From: a bacterium
Lineage (GTDB): Archaea > Nanoarchaeota > Nanoarchaeia > Woesearchaeales > UBA10216
Direction: 5' to 3'
NCBI GenBank assembly: GCA_024206195.1
Contig: JAAGZO010001166.1
Location: 1-54,231, forward strand
Length of the DNA stretch: 54,231 nucleotides
Under the pieces are notes generated by a model, which was not told the origin of the DNA, made no database searches, and saw only the letters and a program-made list of their open reading frames with translations. Of the stretch, positions 37,413 to 45,571 are shown piece by piece. Within the stretch, counting starts at the first letter, position 1. Every line of letters begins with the position of its first letter. Position numbers and translations under genes: made by a program.

Positions 37413-38322
37413 GTACTTGCTTCCCTACATAAGTATCGTAATAACATTGCCCGCCCTTCAAAGGTTTCATACGGAGCATGAGTTCTTCCAATTCAACTAA
37501 TGGCATATCAAAGGGGCCGTAATTGTATTGCTCATTGCCGTAAAAACGACCACATGGGTAGATTCCACGTTTCGTGATAAAAATATTTGTTTTTCCTACT
37601 CCACATAAAGAACCGTACATGGTGCAATCATATTGCTTCTTTTTTTCCTCATTCAATTGACGCACTTCAAATTGACTACCCTTAAAAAACTCTAGCAAGC
37701 CCTGATACTCCATGGCTGAAACAACAAGACTTTCATCGTGAGAATCAAACAACCGTGAAAACGTGACATCCTTAAAGTTCTCATCAGATAGGAACTCGAA
37801 CAGCTTGACTTGGTTTTTTAAAGTTTCTTGATGAACCGTACAATTGATAGGAGGCTTCTCATTAAACTTAGTTTCATATCGCTGAACGCCTTTGAAAACC
37901 CGATCAAATTGTTCACGACCGATATTGTGAAGTTCTTCATATCCATCTACTGAAAAGCACAATTTGATTAAATCGCGATTTTCATAAAAGAAATCAATAA
38001 TTTTCTGGTTTAGTACAGTCCCGTTTGTAATGGTGTAAAACTTGAGTTGGCTATAGCCCTTGTCCTTCACATGCTCTATCAAAGCTTGGATTTTCTTGAA
38101 CTGCATCATAGGTTCACCTGAACCTACAATGCCGACTTTAAAACTAGGCAAATTATTTTCAACGCAGTAGTGCACAATCTGATCGGTGATTACTGCAAGC
38201 TCGGTGAAGGAGAACTCTTGTGGTGAACCACTGAGTTTACCGTTGTCTTCGTTGTGAAAATGGCAATAGGCACATTTCAAGTTACATCTCTCGCCGAGTG
38301 AGATACATGCTCTATCAATCAT
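37375..38322 (-). CDS. radical SAM enzyme with SPASM-like C-terminus
   Basis: The start is taken at ATG 38322, since GAGG lies 6 nt upstream; an ATG 12 bp earlier is possible. The 4Fe-4S motif is RCNLKCAYC (CxxxCxxC). The SAM-binding region includes VGIVGSGEPMM and ITNGTVL. The C-terminal half has clustered cysteines (YDCTMYGSLCG, IYPCGRF, GGQCYYD), as in SPASM/Twitch proteins holding extra clusters. Known relatives modify peptides (PqqE, anSME) or nucleosides. It overlaps the HTH-PIN-ankyrin gene by 8 bp and leads to the kinase-HAD gene. The substrate is unknown. Confidence 0.85.
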   Translation of the reverse strand: MIDRACISLGERCNLKCAYCHFHNEDNGKLSGSPQEFSFTELAVITDQIVHYCVENNLPSFKVGIVGSGEPMMQFKKIQALIEHVKDKGYSQLKFYTITNGTVLNQKIIDFFYENRDLIKLCFSVDGYEELHNIGREQFDRVFKGVQRYETKFNEKPPINCTVHQETLKNQVKLFEFLSDENFKDVTFSRLFDSHDESLVVSAMEYQGLLEFFKGSQFEVRQLNEEKKKQYDCTMYGSLCGVGKTNIFITKRGIYPCGRFYGNEQYNYGPFDMPLVELEELMLRMKPLKGGQCYYDTYVGKQVHEDSNIRHIQIG

Positions 38323-39550
38323 TTTGTGCCTCAAATAATTTAGAAATTTGGCTTGGTTTCAGTTTTTTTGGATTGAGGTAGTCACGCGCTACTTTATTTT
38401 CTTTTGAACGAATATTGGTATCAGTGACATCAGCTAGTATGTTGATAATTAACGCATGATTTTTGATGCAAGCTTTTGTTAATGCTGTATACCCGTTCGC
38501 ATCTTGCTGGTTAGCACACGCACCATGTTCAAGAAAATAATTCACCCCATCGGTAAAACCGCTCCAAGCGGAAACCATTAACGGAGTATTACCAGCATTC
38601 TTACCCAGACTCCCGATTCCAATATCCGCCCCTCCTTCAGTGAGTAAGCGAATGGATTTCATGTCTTTAAGTTGAGTGGCATGATGAACTGCGGAAAAGA
38701 AATATTTATGTTTATCTAATGAGTCAATATGAAGGTTCGGCAAACCCAAAAGGTATTCAATAACGTCGTATTTCCTTCTACGAACAGCTCCAATTAAAGG
38801 AGTTAACCCTGTATCAGGGTCGTAAAAATTTATATCAATTTCTTTAGAATAAAGGCTTTTAACTACCTTCAATTCCTTGTTGTAAACAGCCTCAAAAAAC
38901 TCAATAGATCTCAAATGGTCATATTTTGTCGTGTCAACGTTAGTGAAATCTCGTGAGTAATCCGCAGGTGTAATTGCTGTAATGCTATTGTAGCTCTCAA
39001 CCAGAAACTGAAAGTAAATATCATCGGAGAGAACAAAGATTTCATCATGAGGCTTCGCTCTAGCGCAACGAATCGCAACGTCGGCAATTTTTTCGTCAGC
39101 ATTGCCAGTCGTCCTCTCATTTTTTGAAATGGTGATTGACGTTTTCTCATTGTTTATCCAACTCATTACTAGCCAAGCTTTCTGCTTTATAGCTGGTTTT
39201 TTCTTTGAGTCCTTTAGACTATTTAATTCAGAAATAACGATGTCCGGCACAATCACTTGATCGAACGAATCGTTCAATTCACTGAGCAATGCAGGCCGTT
39301 TGATCAAAGCAGAGGTATCTACGACAACGACCCTCTTAGAGTTAGAAGTGATCCCTAAAATCATATCCGCCGAAACACCAAACTCCTTGGAAAGCCGAGT
39401 TAAGTGAGACGATGAAGGCTCCGCTTTTCCTGATTCCCAGTTTGATATCGTTGGTCTTGACACGGATAGCTTCTCTGCAAGAACCTCCTGCGACCAATTC
39501 TTATCCTCACGGAAGCTTTTGATATTACTTCCAATAAGCTCTGTAATCAT
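38315..39550 (-). CDS. XRE helix-turn-helix, PIN RNase and ankyrin fusion
   Basis: A 411-residue three-domain protein. Residues about 5-67 form a Cro/C1-type helix-turn-helix (NWSQEVLAEKLSVSRPTISNWESG). Residues about 72-200 form a PIN domain of PhoH type: VVVVDTSAL (D78), VISELNSLKD (E108), NADEKIADVA and VLSDDIYF, the acidic metal ligands of a ribonuclease. Residues about 220-400 are ankyrin repeats (TGLTPLIGAVRRRKYDVIEYL and others). It is the first gene of a four-gene leftward operon, so it may autoregulate it and cut RNA when triggered. I know of no described system with this fusion. Confidence 0.88.
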   Translation of the reverse strand: MITELIGSNIKSFREDKNWSQEVLAEKLSVSRPTISNWESGKAEPSSSHLTRLSKEFGVSADMILGITSNSKRVVVVDTSALIKRPALLSELNDSFDQVIVPDIVISELNSLKDSKKKPAIKQKAWLVMSWINNEKTSITISKNERTTGNADEKIADVAIRCARAKPHDEIFVLSDDIYFQFLVESYNSITAITPADYSRDFTNVDTTKYDHLRSIEFFEAVYNKELKVVKSLYSKEIDINFYDPDTGLTPLIGAVRRRKYDVIEYLLGLPNLHIDSLDKHKYFFSAVHHATQLKDMKSIRLLTEGGADIGIGSLGKNAGNTPLMVSAWSGFTDGVNYFLEHGACANQQDANGYTALTKACIKNHALIINILADVTDTNIRSKENKVARDYLNPKKLKPSQISKLFEAQND

Positions 39551-39866
39551 TCTTTACAATTCCTTTGTGAAACATCTACTTAAGCCAATTTGTGTACTGG
39601 ATATTACTCATGAAACAATCATATAAAAAGAAATAAACGACAGATGTAAGTGATTCTTACATCTTGTAATGAATACTGACGGAAAAAAGAAATATATGGA
39701 TCGCCTAGCATTCTGTAGACGCTTACTGCTTGTCTATCTGGCAGAGGCTCAGTTGTCGGAAGGCCAGATGAGGTCTAAACCACTACACATAGATAATGCC
39801 AGTCGAATTTAATTTATCGGTTATATGAAGCGCATGGATAAGTTGAAATATTGCTCTTTAGCGCAG
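39551..39866. other. 316-bp gap, no gene seen
   Basis: The region between the HTH-PIN-ankyrin start and the NYN gene stop. It should hold the promoter of the four-gene operon, possibly with an operator for its own helix-turn-helix protein. I see no convincing operator, terminator or small gene. Confidence 0.4.
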
Positions 39867-40601
39867 TCAATTATTAAAATTTGATCTACTACTTTGCTTA
39901 GCTTTCTTCTTATCTCTTACCCATAAAACTGAACCATTGGTCTTTTTCATCTCAAATAAATCGATAGCCATGAATAGATCACTCAGTTTTTTGAAACCAT
40001 AATTTCTCTGATCAAAAGACGCATGATTCGAAATGTGCGTACCTATTGGACCTAACATGGCCCAACCATCATCTTCTTCGACAGCCTCTATGGCCTGCCT
40101 GAGTAGGTTGATAAGCTTTGTGTCACCGTTAATACTTCGACCTTGTATAAGTACTGGTTGTTTTGTCTCTTCCTCATCATCTAAATATAAAAAGCGGGAA
40201 CAGCTGTTAACAAAGGCTAAAGGTGCTTTACGTTCTCCAAACCCGATAACAAATTTCCCGTCAGCCAGTGAACGCGTCACAAGTGGAGTGAAATCACAGT
40301 CAGAAGACACAAGGCAGATAATTTCAATCTCTTTAGTGTAGAGCACATCCATTACATCAATCACTAAAGCCATATCAGTAGCATTTTTACCTTTAGTTAA
40401 ATCAAACTGCTGAATGGGTTGTATGGCAAACTCATGAAGCACGTCTTCCCAAGGTTTCAGGTTGGGACTTTTCCAGTTTCCATAAGCTTTACGTATTGTT
40501 ACAACTCCATACCGGGCTAGCTCTGATAAAACTTGATCGACATTCTTTGCTGGTGCGTTGTCTGCATCAATAAAAACAGCTATTTTTTCTTTGTCCTTCA
40601 T
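39867..40601 (-). CDS. NYN-domain ribonuclease with LOTUS/OST-HTH domain
   Basis: A 244-residue protein. The NYN (PIN-like) domain shows AVFIDADNAP (D12, D14), KNATDMALVIDVMD and LVSSDCDFTPLV, the acidic ligands of this RNase fold. Residues about 158-230 match a LOTUS/OST-HTH RNA-binding domain (LINLLRQAIEAV, DDGWAMLGPIGTHI, FDQRNYGFKKLSDLF). Known: LabA/DUF88-type proteins cut or bind RNA. It is the last gene of the helicase / small protein / HNH / NYN operon, 12 bp after HNH. It may also be a neighbour with a separate role. Confidence 0.88.
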   Translation of the reverse strand: MKDKEKIAVFIDADNAPAKNVDQVLSELARYGVVTIRKAYGNWKSPNLKPWEDVLHEFAIQPIQQFDLTKGKNATDMALVIDVMDVLYTKEIEIICLVSSDCDFTPLVTRSLADGKFVIGFGERKAPLAFVNSCSRFLYLDDEEETKQPVLIQGRSINGDTKLINLLRQAIEAVEEDDGWAMLGPIGTHISNHASFDQRNYGFKKLSDLFMAIDLFEMKKTNGSVLWVRDKKKAKQSSRSNFNN

Positions 40602-40613
40602 GAAAGGCTATCC

Positions 40614-41162
40614 CTAATCTGCTTTGGTTTTGTTGATAATTGCTCTTCGCAATTTGTTGGCTGTGAGTTGAGCTTCCTGTATTTTTTCCAGAATCAATTT
40701 CCAGTGATTCCAATGCTTTTCCCATAATTCAGAGCCAGCCAATAGTTCAAAGTCCATCGGTTTTACATCACCCCATTCTTCATATTTAGTAAGGTTGTTT
40801 ATTCGCGACTCTAGATCTGGAATGCCTCTGGAATGGGGTGAAAGCTTCGCTGAACTTGTAATCCAGCCCCTCCAAGGCTTATTTCCTTTGGATTGATTGC
40901 ATTTACCACATGCTGGAACTAAGTTTTGTATCTCAGATATATAGCCCGTAGGGCGGTGCTCTTTAACCAAGGCACGCAAATGATCCCACTCTGTTGCAGT
41001 ATCACCACAGTAGGCACACTCCAGATTTTCTGGATCATTTTTGAGGATACTTAAAGCATGCTTAATTTCTTCATTCGACGGAGGGATTACGGGTATAACT
41101 GAATTAATAAATGCATTCGTTATGCTTGAGGTTCGACTGGTGACCTTTGTTACTGTAGGCAT
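40614..41162 (-). CDS. HNH endonuclease
   Basis: A 182-residue reading from ATG 41162, which lies one base after the stop of the preceding gene (TAGAATG). A longer reading from 41231 would overlap that gene by 68 bp. The HNH core is CAYCGDTATEWDHLRAL followed by LVPACGKCNQSKGNKPW, giving the Zn ligands (CxxC twice) and the DH catalytic pair. The C-terminal helical tail is unrecognised. Known: metal-dependent DNA nicking or cutting. Its partner is probably the helicase of the same operon. Confidence 0.85.
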   Translation of the reverse strand: MPTVTKVTSRTSSITNAFINSVIPVIPPSNEEIKHALSILKNDPENLECAYCGDTATEWDHLRALVKEHRPTGYISEIQNLVPACGKCNQSKGNKPWRGWITSSAKLSPHSRGIPDLESRINNLTKYEEWGDVKPMDFELLAGSELWEKHWNHWKLILEKIQEAQLTANKLRRAIINKTKAD

Positions 41163-41163
41163 T

Positions 41164-41502
41164 CTAAATGCGGCTTGATACTTTGAATTGTTTTCCGAGT
41201 GATTCAGCTCGGTTGCAGATGTCCTTATCAATATCTCTCAGAAGAGCCTTGGCCTGTCTTGACAATTTTTTACTGATACCCGATTCAAGAACAATTTCTA
41301 AAGCTTGTGACTTAAGGCCTGCGTTCAAAATCGACCTTATTTTTGAAACACGTGTACGACTGGAATTCTTCATATAGTTACAATCTCTTGAAATGATATC
41401 TGCAATTTCCGTATTAGTTAGACTTAGATCCTCGCAAAGCTCTACATAACGAACAAAACAACCTTTACCAATGGCTTTTAGCGCATGATCTAAATCCATC
41501 AT
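41164..41502 (-). CDS. small helical protein, 112 aa, possible DNA-binding
   Basis: An all-helical basic protein. The stretch LSLTNTEIADIISRDCNYMKN is arranged like a helix-turn-helix, so it may recognise DNA or regulate the operon. The family is not recognised. It lies 8 bp after the helicase gene and is followed immediately by HNH, which suggests a three-part helicase / adaptor / nuclease unit. Confidence 0.65.
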   Translation of the reverse strand: MMDLDHALKAIGKGCFVRYVELCEDLSLTNTEIADIISRDCNYMKNSSRTRVSKIRSILNAGLKSQALEIVLESGISKKLSRQAKALLRDIDKDICNRAESLGKQFKVSSRI

Positions 41503-41510
41503 TAACGTCC

Positions 41511-44369
41511 TTATTTAAAGTATTTCCGGGTGTGTTTACACTGATCATCTTTGATCCCATAGCCAGTACAGCCCCAAAACTTACCGAATTTACCATCACG
41601 CAATTTCATTGGTCTGCCACACTTAGAGCAAATTGGCATTTCATTCTTGCACCTAGCATTGTTGCATTTGGTCGAGTCTCGATCATCTAAAGATGGGGAG
41701 CCACATTTTGGACAAACCCTAGGTTTTGATTTGCAATTACGTCCTGTAGTACACGAGTAGAAATTACCAAACTGCCCGTTCTGAAGCCGGAAGTAACCCG
41801 TTGAGCAAACATGGCACTTAAAAATTTTCCGGTACTCTTCTTTGAATGTTGAAGATGCTATGTGCACTTTGTATTTTGGTGAAAGCATTTCGGTAATGAA
41901 TTCAGAAGGAGCAAACGGGTCGGCAAGAATGTAGCTCTTTTTTCTCGCTCTGGTAAGCGCTACATACAATAGCCTTCTCTCTTCTGAATGTTCAAAGGTA
42001 TCAAGTGTAGGCAAAAGGGCTTCTACAACAGCTTCTTCCTTATTCATGTTGGGAAAGCCTGTTTTTCCTTGAAAAAAACCAATCAGAATACAGTAATCAG
42101 CTTCAAGTCCTTTTGAACCATGGAACGTCCAGTATTTTATAGGTTGCTTGATAGAGGATGAGTGAATGGCATCGCGAGTATTTCTCAGTAAGTAGTTGTA
42201 ACGAGCTAATACTGCGATAGATGCTGATGGGTCGTTCTCAAGAATTTTGCCAATGATCTGCTTAGTACGTTCTTCAATGTTATTGTCAGAACCGACCTTG
42301 GTATCAAGCAAATAAACTTGCGGTTTGGATACTACATCGTGCGTCACAACCTCTTTTCGATATTGCTCAGGGTTTTCCATTACGAAAGTACCTGCTGTAT
42401 GAGCAATACTGCTGTTATATCTAAAAGTCTTTTCCAGCTTTGTCAGAGAATATGAACCAACCATCTCATCAAAGCGTGTAGTTAATTCAAGCTTACCACC
42501 TGAAAAACGATAGATTGATTGCCAATCATCTCCAACGACAGTCAATGTTGGATTCGGACCGTTTATAACCAACGAATTCAAGAAGTTCATTCGCGCCATA
42601 GAGATGTCCTGAAATTCGTCTACCAATATGTATTTCCATGCTGGTTTATATTTATTGGAACCTACTACTTCTGTAGCACGCAGAATCATGTCATCAAAAT
42701 CGATCTCATCCTTCTCTATGAGGCAAGACCTATACGCATCGTGGAAATCGATGAGCAAAGCAGCATATTTATCTGCATTGGGTACGTTATTGCTGACTAA
42801 CCTAGCGATGATTTGATCATGACTGAGACATTCAATACGGATAGCTTCTAGGCATTTTAGATAATGCTCAACTCCTTGGTTAAATGCCCCTGTTTCCTTT
42901 AGTTTTTCGAAGATTTCAGTGAAAGGCCTTTTTTCATGGGGGATACTTTCTTGCTCTATCAGTTCTTCCAGCCGTGTCTCAAGTTGACCTTCAACCCAGT
43001 CATAATGGTAAGTTTCTAAAAGCGTTGTTTCACATTCTTGATGTAATTCACGTTTTTTTAGAATAGATTCATTGTACAGATGCTTATCAATATCAGGTCG
43101 GGTATTGCCACTTCGATCAATACCAAAATGTTCTAGGTAAATGTCAGTGTCAGTGAAGTGAAAGTCGGGCTTATAGTCATACCCAATTTCTATCCGCCTT
43201 TTAGTTTTATAATTACCTTCATACTCATAATCGACGCAGTTCATAAAGAACCAATTCGCAATACATAGTTCTTGATAACCGCGTACAAGCTCGCCATTCA
43301 ATGCCCTGTATTCATTATCGCGAATATATGCGTCGTACTCTTCTTTCGTCTTGAAATCGAATGGGTTTATGGGCTGATACATTAATTCGACAAAGTTTTT
43401 CATCGAACTAGGGTTTGCCTGAATATAAGAGGTAAACCATTCAGTTGCCCATTCGAGAAGGAGTACGCGGTCTTCAGAAAAGCGAGATAAGCGTGGTCTA
43501 ATACCAGACTCAATAAGAATGTTCCGCCCTAGCGCATGAAATGTCCTAATCTCAGGAAGAGTGGATGTATCCAATTTCGCGCAATTGGCGCGAAGTATCA
43601 TCCTCTCCTTTAATTCTTCTGCTGCTGCCTTATTGTAGGCAAGCACCAAGATTTCATTCGGCGAGCATTTACCCGAATCGATGAGGTCAAGAGTTTTAGC
43701 TACCATCACCGATGTCTTACCGGTACCTGCTGCAGCAAGTACAAGGTTTCGATCATTATCTCTAATTACAGCCAAGCGTTGTTGATCGGTTAGTGGATTG
43801 GATTCAATGACATCATAAAATTGTAATCGCTGATTTAACCGATACTTCTCATATGCTTTGCGTAACTCATTGCAGCTAGCAGATATAGGATAAGAAACCC
43901 TCAATAATTTGATCTTTTCTAAGACCTGATCATCGAAACCCTTTCGACCTCTACTTTCACATAGCGAATCATAGAACTGTAAAGTCTGCGAAACTATTTC
44001 ATCTAGTAAAGGTACATCTGAATCACGTAAAAAAGAGGTAATAGCTCGATCCTGAAAGCGTTTATATGTCTTCCGTATATGATTCGTCACAACCGATACA
44101 AGGTATGACGCTATATGGTCAAATATCTTGCTAGTTTCGTTTTTTTTAAGGAAACGAGAGGTATATGTACGTTCAGAGGTAGAGAAGATTATGGAGCTTC
44201 CCAAAAAACTATGGACCACCTTAGGGAATTGATTAAGGGAATCGATTGGTATCGTGGAACTAGAAGAATCAGTGATAAGAATTAGCTGTTCGCCGCGCAC
44301 AGAAACACTACTATTCTTATAGCCTAAAAACGTTCCTAATAAGTTTACATGACAAGTATGCTCAATCAT
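41511..44369 (-). CDS. helicase IV-like UvrD-family helicase with C-terminal topoisomerase-type zinc fingers
   Basis: A 952-residue superfamily 1A helicase. The N-terminal 190 residues resemble the accessory region of E. coli helicase IV. Then come the Q-motif and Walker A (NPLTDQQRLAVI, AAAGTGKTS with K218), motif II VDEFQDIS (D584) and motif VI VALTRARKK. The last 100 residues carry three cysteine clusters (CHVCSTG, CPKCGSP, CSKCGRPM with FGKFWGCTGY) of the topoisomerase I zinc-ribbon type, absent from housekeeping HelD. It is the first gene of the HNH operon. A role in unwinding foreign DNA for the nuclease is inferred. Confidence 0.88.
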   Translation of the reverse strand: MIEHTCHVNLLGTFLGYKNSSVSVRGEQLILITDSSSSTIPIDSLNQFPKVVHSFLGSSIIFSTSERTYTSRFLKKNETSKIFDHIASYLVSVVTNHIRKTYKRFQDRAITSFLRDSDVPLLDEIVSQTLQFYDSLCESRGRKGFDDQVLEKIKLLRVSYPISASCNELRKAYEKYRLNQRLQFYDVIESNPLTDQQRLAVIRDNDRNLVLAAAGTGKTSVMVAKTLDLIDSGKCSPNEILVLAYNKAAAEELKERMILRANCAKLDTSTLPEIRTFHALGRNILIESGIRPRLSRFSEDRVLLLEWATEWFTSYIQANPSSMKNFVELMYQPINPFDFKTKEEYDAYIRDNEYRALNGELVRGYQELCIANWFFMNCVDYEYEGNYKTKRRIEIGYDYKPDFHFTDTDIYLEHFGIDRSGNTRPDIDKHLYNESILKKRELHQECETTLLETYHYDWVEGQLETRLEELIEQESIPHEKRPFTEIFEKLKETGAFNQGVEHYLKCLEAIRIECLSHDQIIARLVSNNVPNADKYAALLIDFHDAYRSCLIEKDEIDFDDMILRATEVVGSNKYKPAWKYILVDEFQDISMARMNFLNSLVINGPNPTLTVVGDDWQSIYRFSGGKLELTTRFDEMVGSYSLTKLEKTFRYNSSIAHTAGTFVMENPEQYRKEVVTHDVVSKPQVYLLDTKVGSDNNIEERTKQIIGKILENDPSASIAVLARYNYLLRNTRDAIHSSSIKQPIKYWTFHGSKGLEADYCILIGFFQGKTGFPNMNKEEAVVEALLPTLDTFEHSEERRLLYVALTRARKKSYILADPFAPSEFITEMLSPKYKVHIASSTFKEEYRKIFKCHVCSTGYFRLQNGQFGNFYSCTTGRNCKSKPRVCPKCGSPSLDDRDSTKCNNARCKNEMPICSKCGRPMKLRDGKFGKFWGCTGYGIKDDQCKHTRKYFK

Positions 44370-44562
44370 GTAGCAGGCAATCCTTTCCTATGTGCACCTA
44401 CCATGAAAGATCTAAATCTAATGGTAAGTAAAAACCCAAAATTCACTACGAGTTAAGTATATTGAACATATCAAGGTGGATTAGCAATAGAACAGGAGGG
44501 ATTCCATATCACCCAATTTATCAATAGGGTAACCCAATTAAAGAAACATCGTTAATGCAAAT

Positions 44563-44778
44563 TTATGAAGCGTTAGAAATTGGCACACTCAAGTCATCGG
44601 GCACCAACACAACAGGCCGAGGGAGAGGTGCAACCATCATTTCACAAAGTATCAACTGAATATCCACCAGCTTTGATTTGATATCAACAACCTGCTTGTC
44701 ATCAATACTCTGCTCTAAATCCATGAGTTTGACGACAACCGATTCAATCTGATTGTTATCAATAGCGTTATTTGTCAT
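44563..44778 (-). CDS. possible small protein encoded within the iteron array
   Basis: A 71-residue reading from ATG 44778 (MTNNAIDNNQIESVVV...), with GAGG about 8 nt upstream. A longer start at 44811 exists. It holds repeated IDNN, IDDK and VDIK words, because the TTG-N4-CAA repeats lie in it at spacings of 18, 33 and 24 bp, all multiples of three. It may be a real DNA-linked protein or only an open frame created by the repeats. No family is recognised. Confidence 0.4.
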   Translation of the reverse strand: MTNNAIDNNQIESVVVKLMDLEQSIDDKQVVDIKSKLVDIQLILCEMMVAPLPRPVVLVPDDLSVPISNAS

Positions 44779-45032
44779 CAACACATCCTCTTTTTTGTCA
44801 TCAATAAGCACGTTGTTATCAATACATACTTTGACTTCAACACACCGTTATTTGATTTCAATACACGTTCATTACAACTAGCATTCGCATTCAAGAACGG
44901 GAGCGTTGCTCAGAAAAGTCGTTATTCGCGACCGTTCTTGATCATTGAAATCAACAAACTTCTTTGATGACAACACGTGACTTTGAAGTCAATAAAACAC
45001 CTGCTTGACGACAAAAGTGATCTTGAAGTCAA
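44678..45032. repeat. iteron-like array, 14 copies of TTG-N4-CAA
   Basis: Fourteen decamers of the form TTGNNNNCAA start at 44678, 44696, 44729, 44753, 44772, 44795, 44813, 44831, 44852, 44945, 44964, 44983, 45005 and 45023. Most spacings are 18-24 bp, about two helical turns. The left block of nine mostly reads TTGTCATCAA or TTGTTATCAA. The right block of five includes TTGATGACAA (its reverse complement) and TTGAAGTCAA. The last copy overlaps the stop codon of the last paralogue gene. Such arrays are seen at replication origins, centromeres and operator clusters. Confidence 0.75.
44891..44941. repeat. 10-bp inverted repeat between the two iteron blocks
   Basis: TCAAGAACGG at 44891-44900 and CCGTTCTTGA at 44932-44941 are exact reverse complements around 31 bp. 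They lie between the left and right iteron blocks, so the whole region has a rough two-fold symmetry. It may be the core of an origin or recombination site. Confidence 0.65.
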
Positions 45033-45571
45033 ATTGAATAAATCTCACTGCTAGCGTTATTAGCTTTTTTAATCGTTCGATGCAATAAAGCTGAATGTAC
45101 TAACTCGCACATATCATCACCGTGATGTCGATATAAAATATTACTGTCGGATTTATCACATTCTGTCAGCGTTAAAACTATACCCTCATGCAAACCTTCA
45201 GTATCAAACGGATCATCAAACTTTGGCTCGATATTTTTAAAGCGAAGATTCGCTTTGTATGAAGAAAATTCAGAGCGTTCAAATTGTTCTACTAGCGGCT
45301 TTACGTAGTTAAACTCTAATTCTTTACTATCATCATAACTTAGTGAAAGAAAACCAATATTTTCAAATTCATCATCACTAAATTCTGCAATAAGGAACAT
45401 AGTTGCTTCTACATGAAATCTATATTCTTGATTATGAAAATTTGATACACGCGAGAAGTCATTACACATACATAAATAGAAATCACGCACATTCAGTTTG
45501 TCGTCAACCAATGTTTTAAATCGATCTCTACTCACATCCCGCTTAAATTTAAAACCCGTGTTAAAGATCAT
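45029..45571 (-). CDS. tandem paralogue 7 of an unknown family, 180 aa
   Basis: The last of seven related genes following the integrase. The family signatures are present: FYLCMCND near residue 30, SDDEFENIGFLSLSY in the middle, and SDSNILYRHHG followed by a C-terminal helix ELVHSALLHRTIKKANN. It is soluble and acidic with no catalytic motif recognised. It overlaps the preceding gene by 11 bp, and its stop codon lies in the last iteron. Confidence 0.7.
   Translation of the reverse strand: MIFNTGFKFKRDVSRDRFKTLVDDKLNVRDFYLCMCNDFSRVSNFHNQEYRFHVEATMFLIAEFSDDEFENIGFLSLSYDDSKELEFNYVKPLVEQFERSEFSSYKANLRFKNIEPKFDDPFDTEGLHEGIVLTLTECDKSDSNILYRHHGDDMCELVHSALLHRTIKKANNASSEIYSI

Noticed and set aside
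37375..38322. Radical SAM protein as a prokaryotic viperin
   Set aside because: The C-terminal half has SPASM-like cysteine clusters and lacks the viperin pattern around the iron-sulphur motif. A nucleotide kinase nearby is suggestive but not enough.
44678..45032. CRISPR array
   Set aside because: The repeat unit is only 10 bp with loose 18-24 bp periods, the sequence between units is short, and no cas gene is present.
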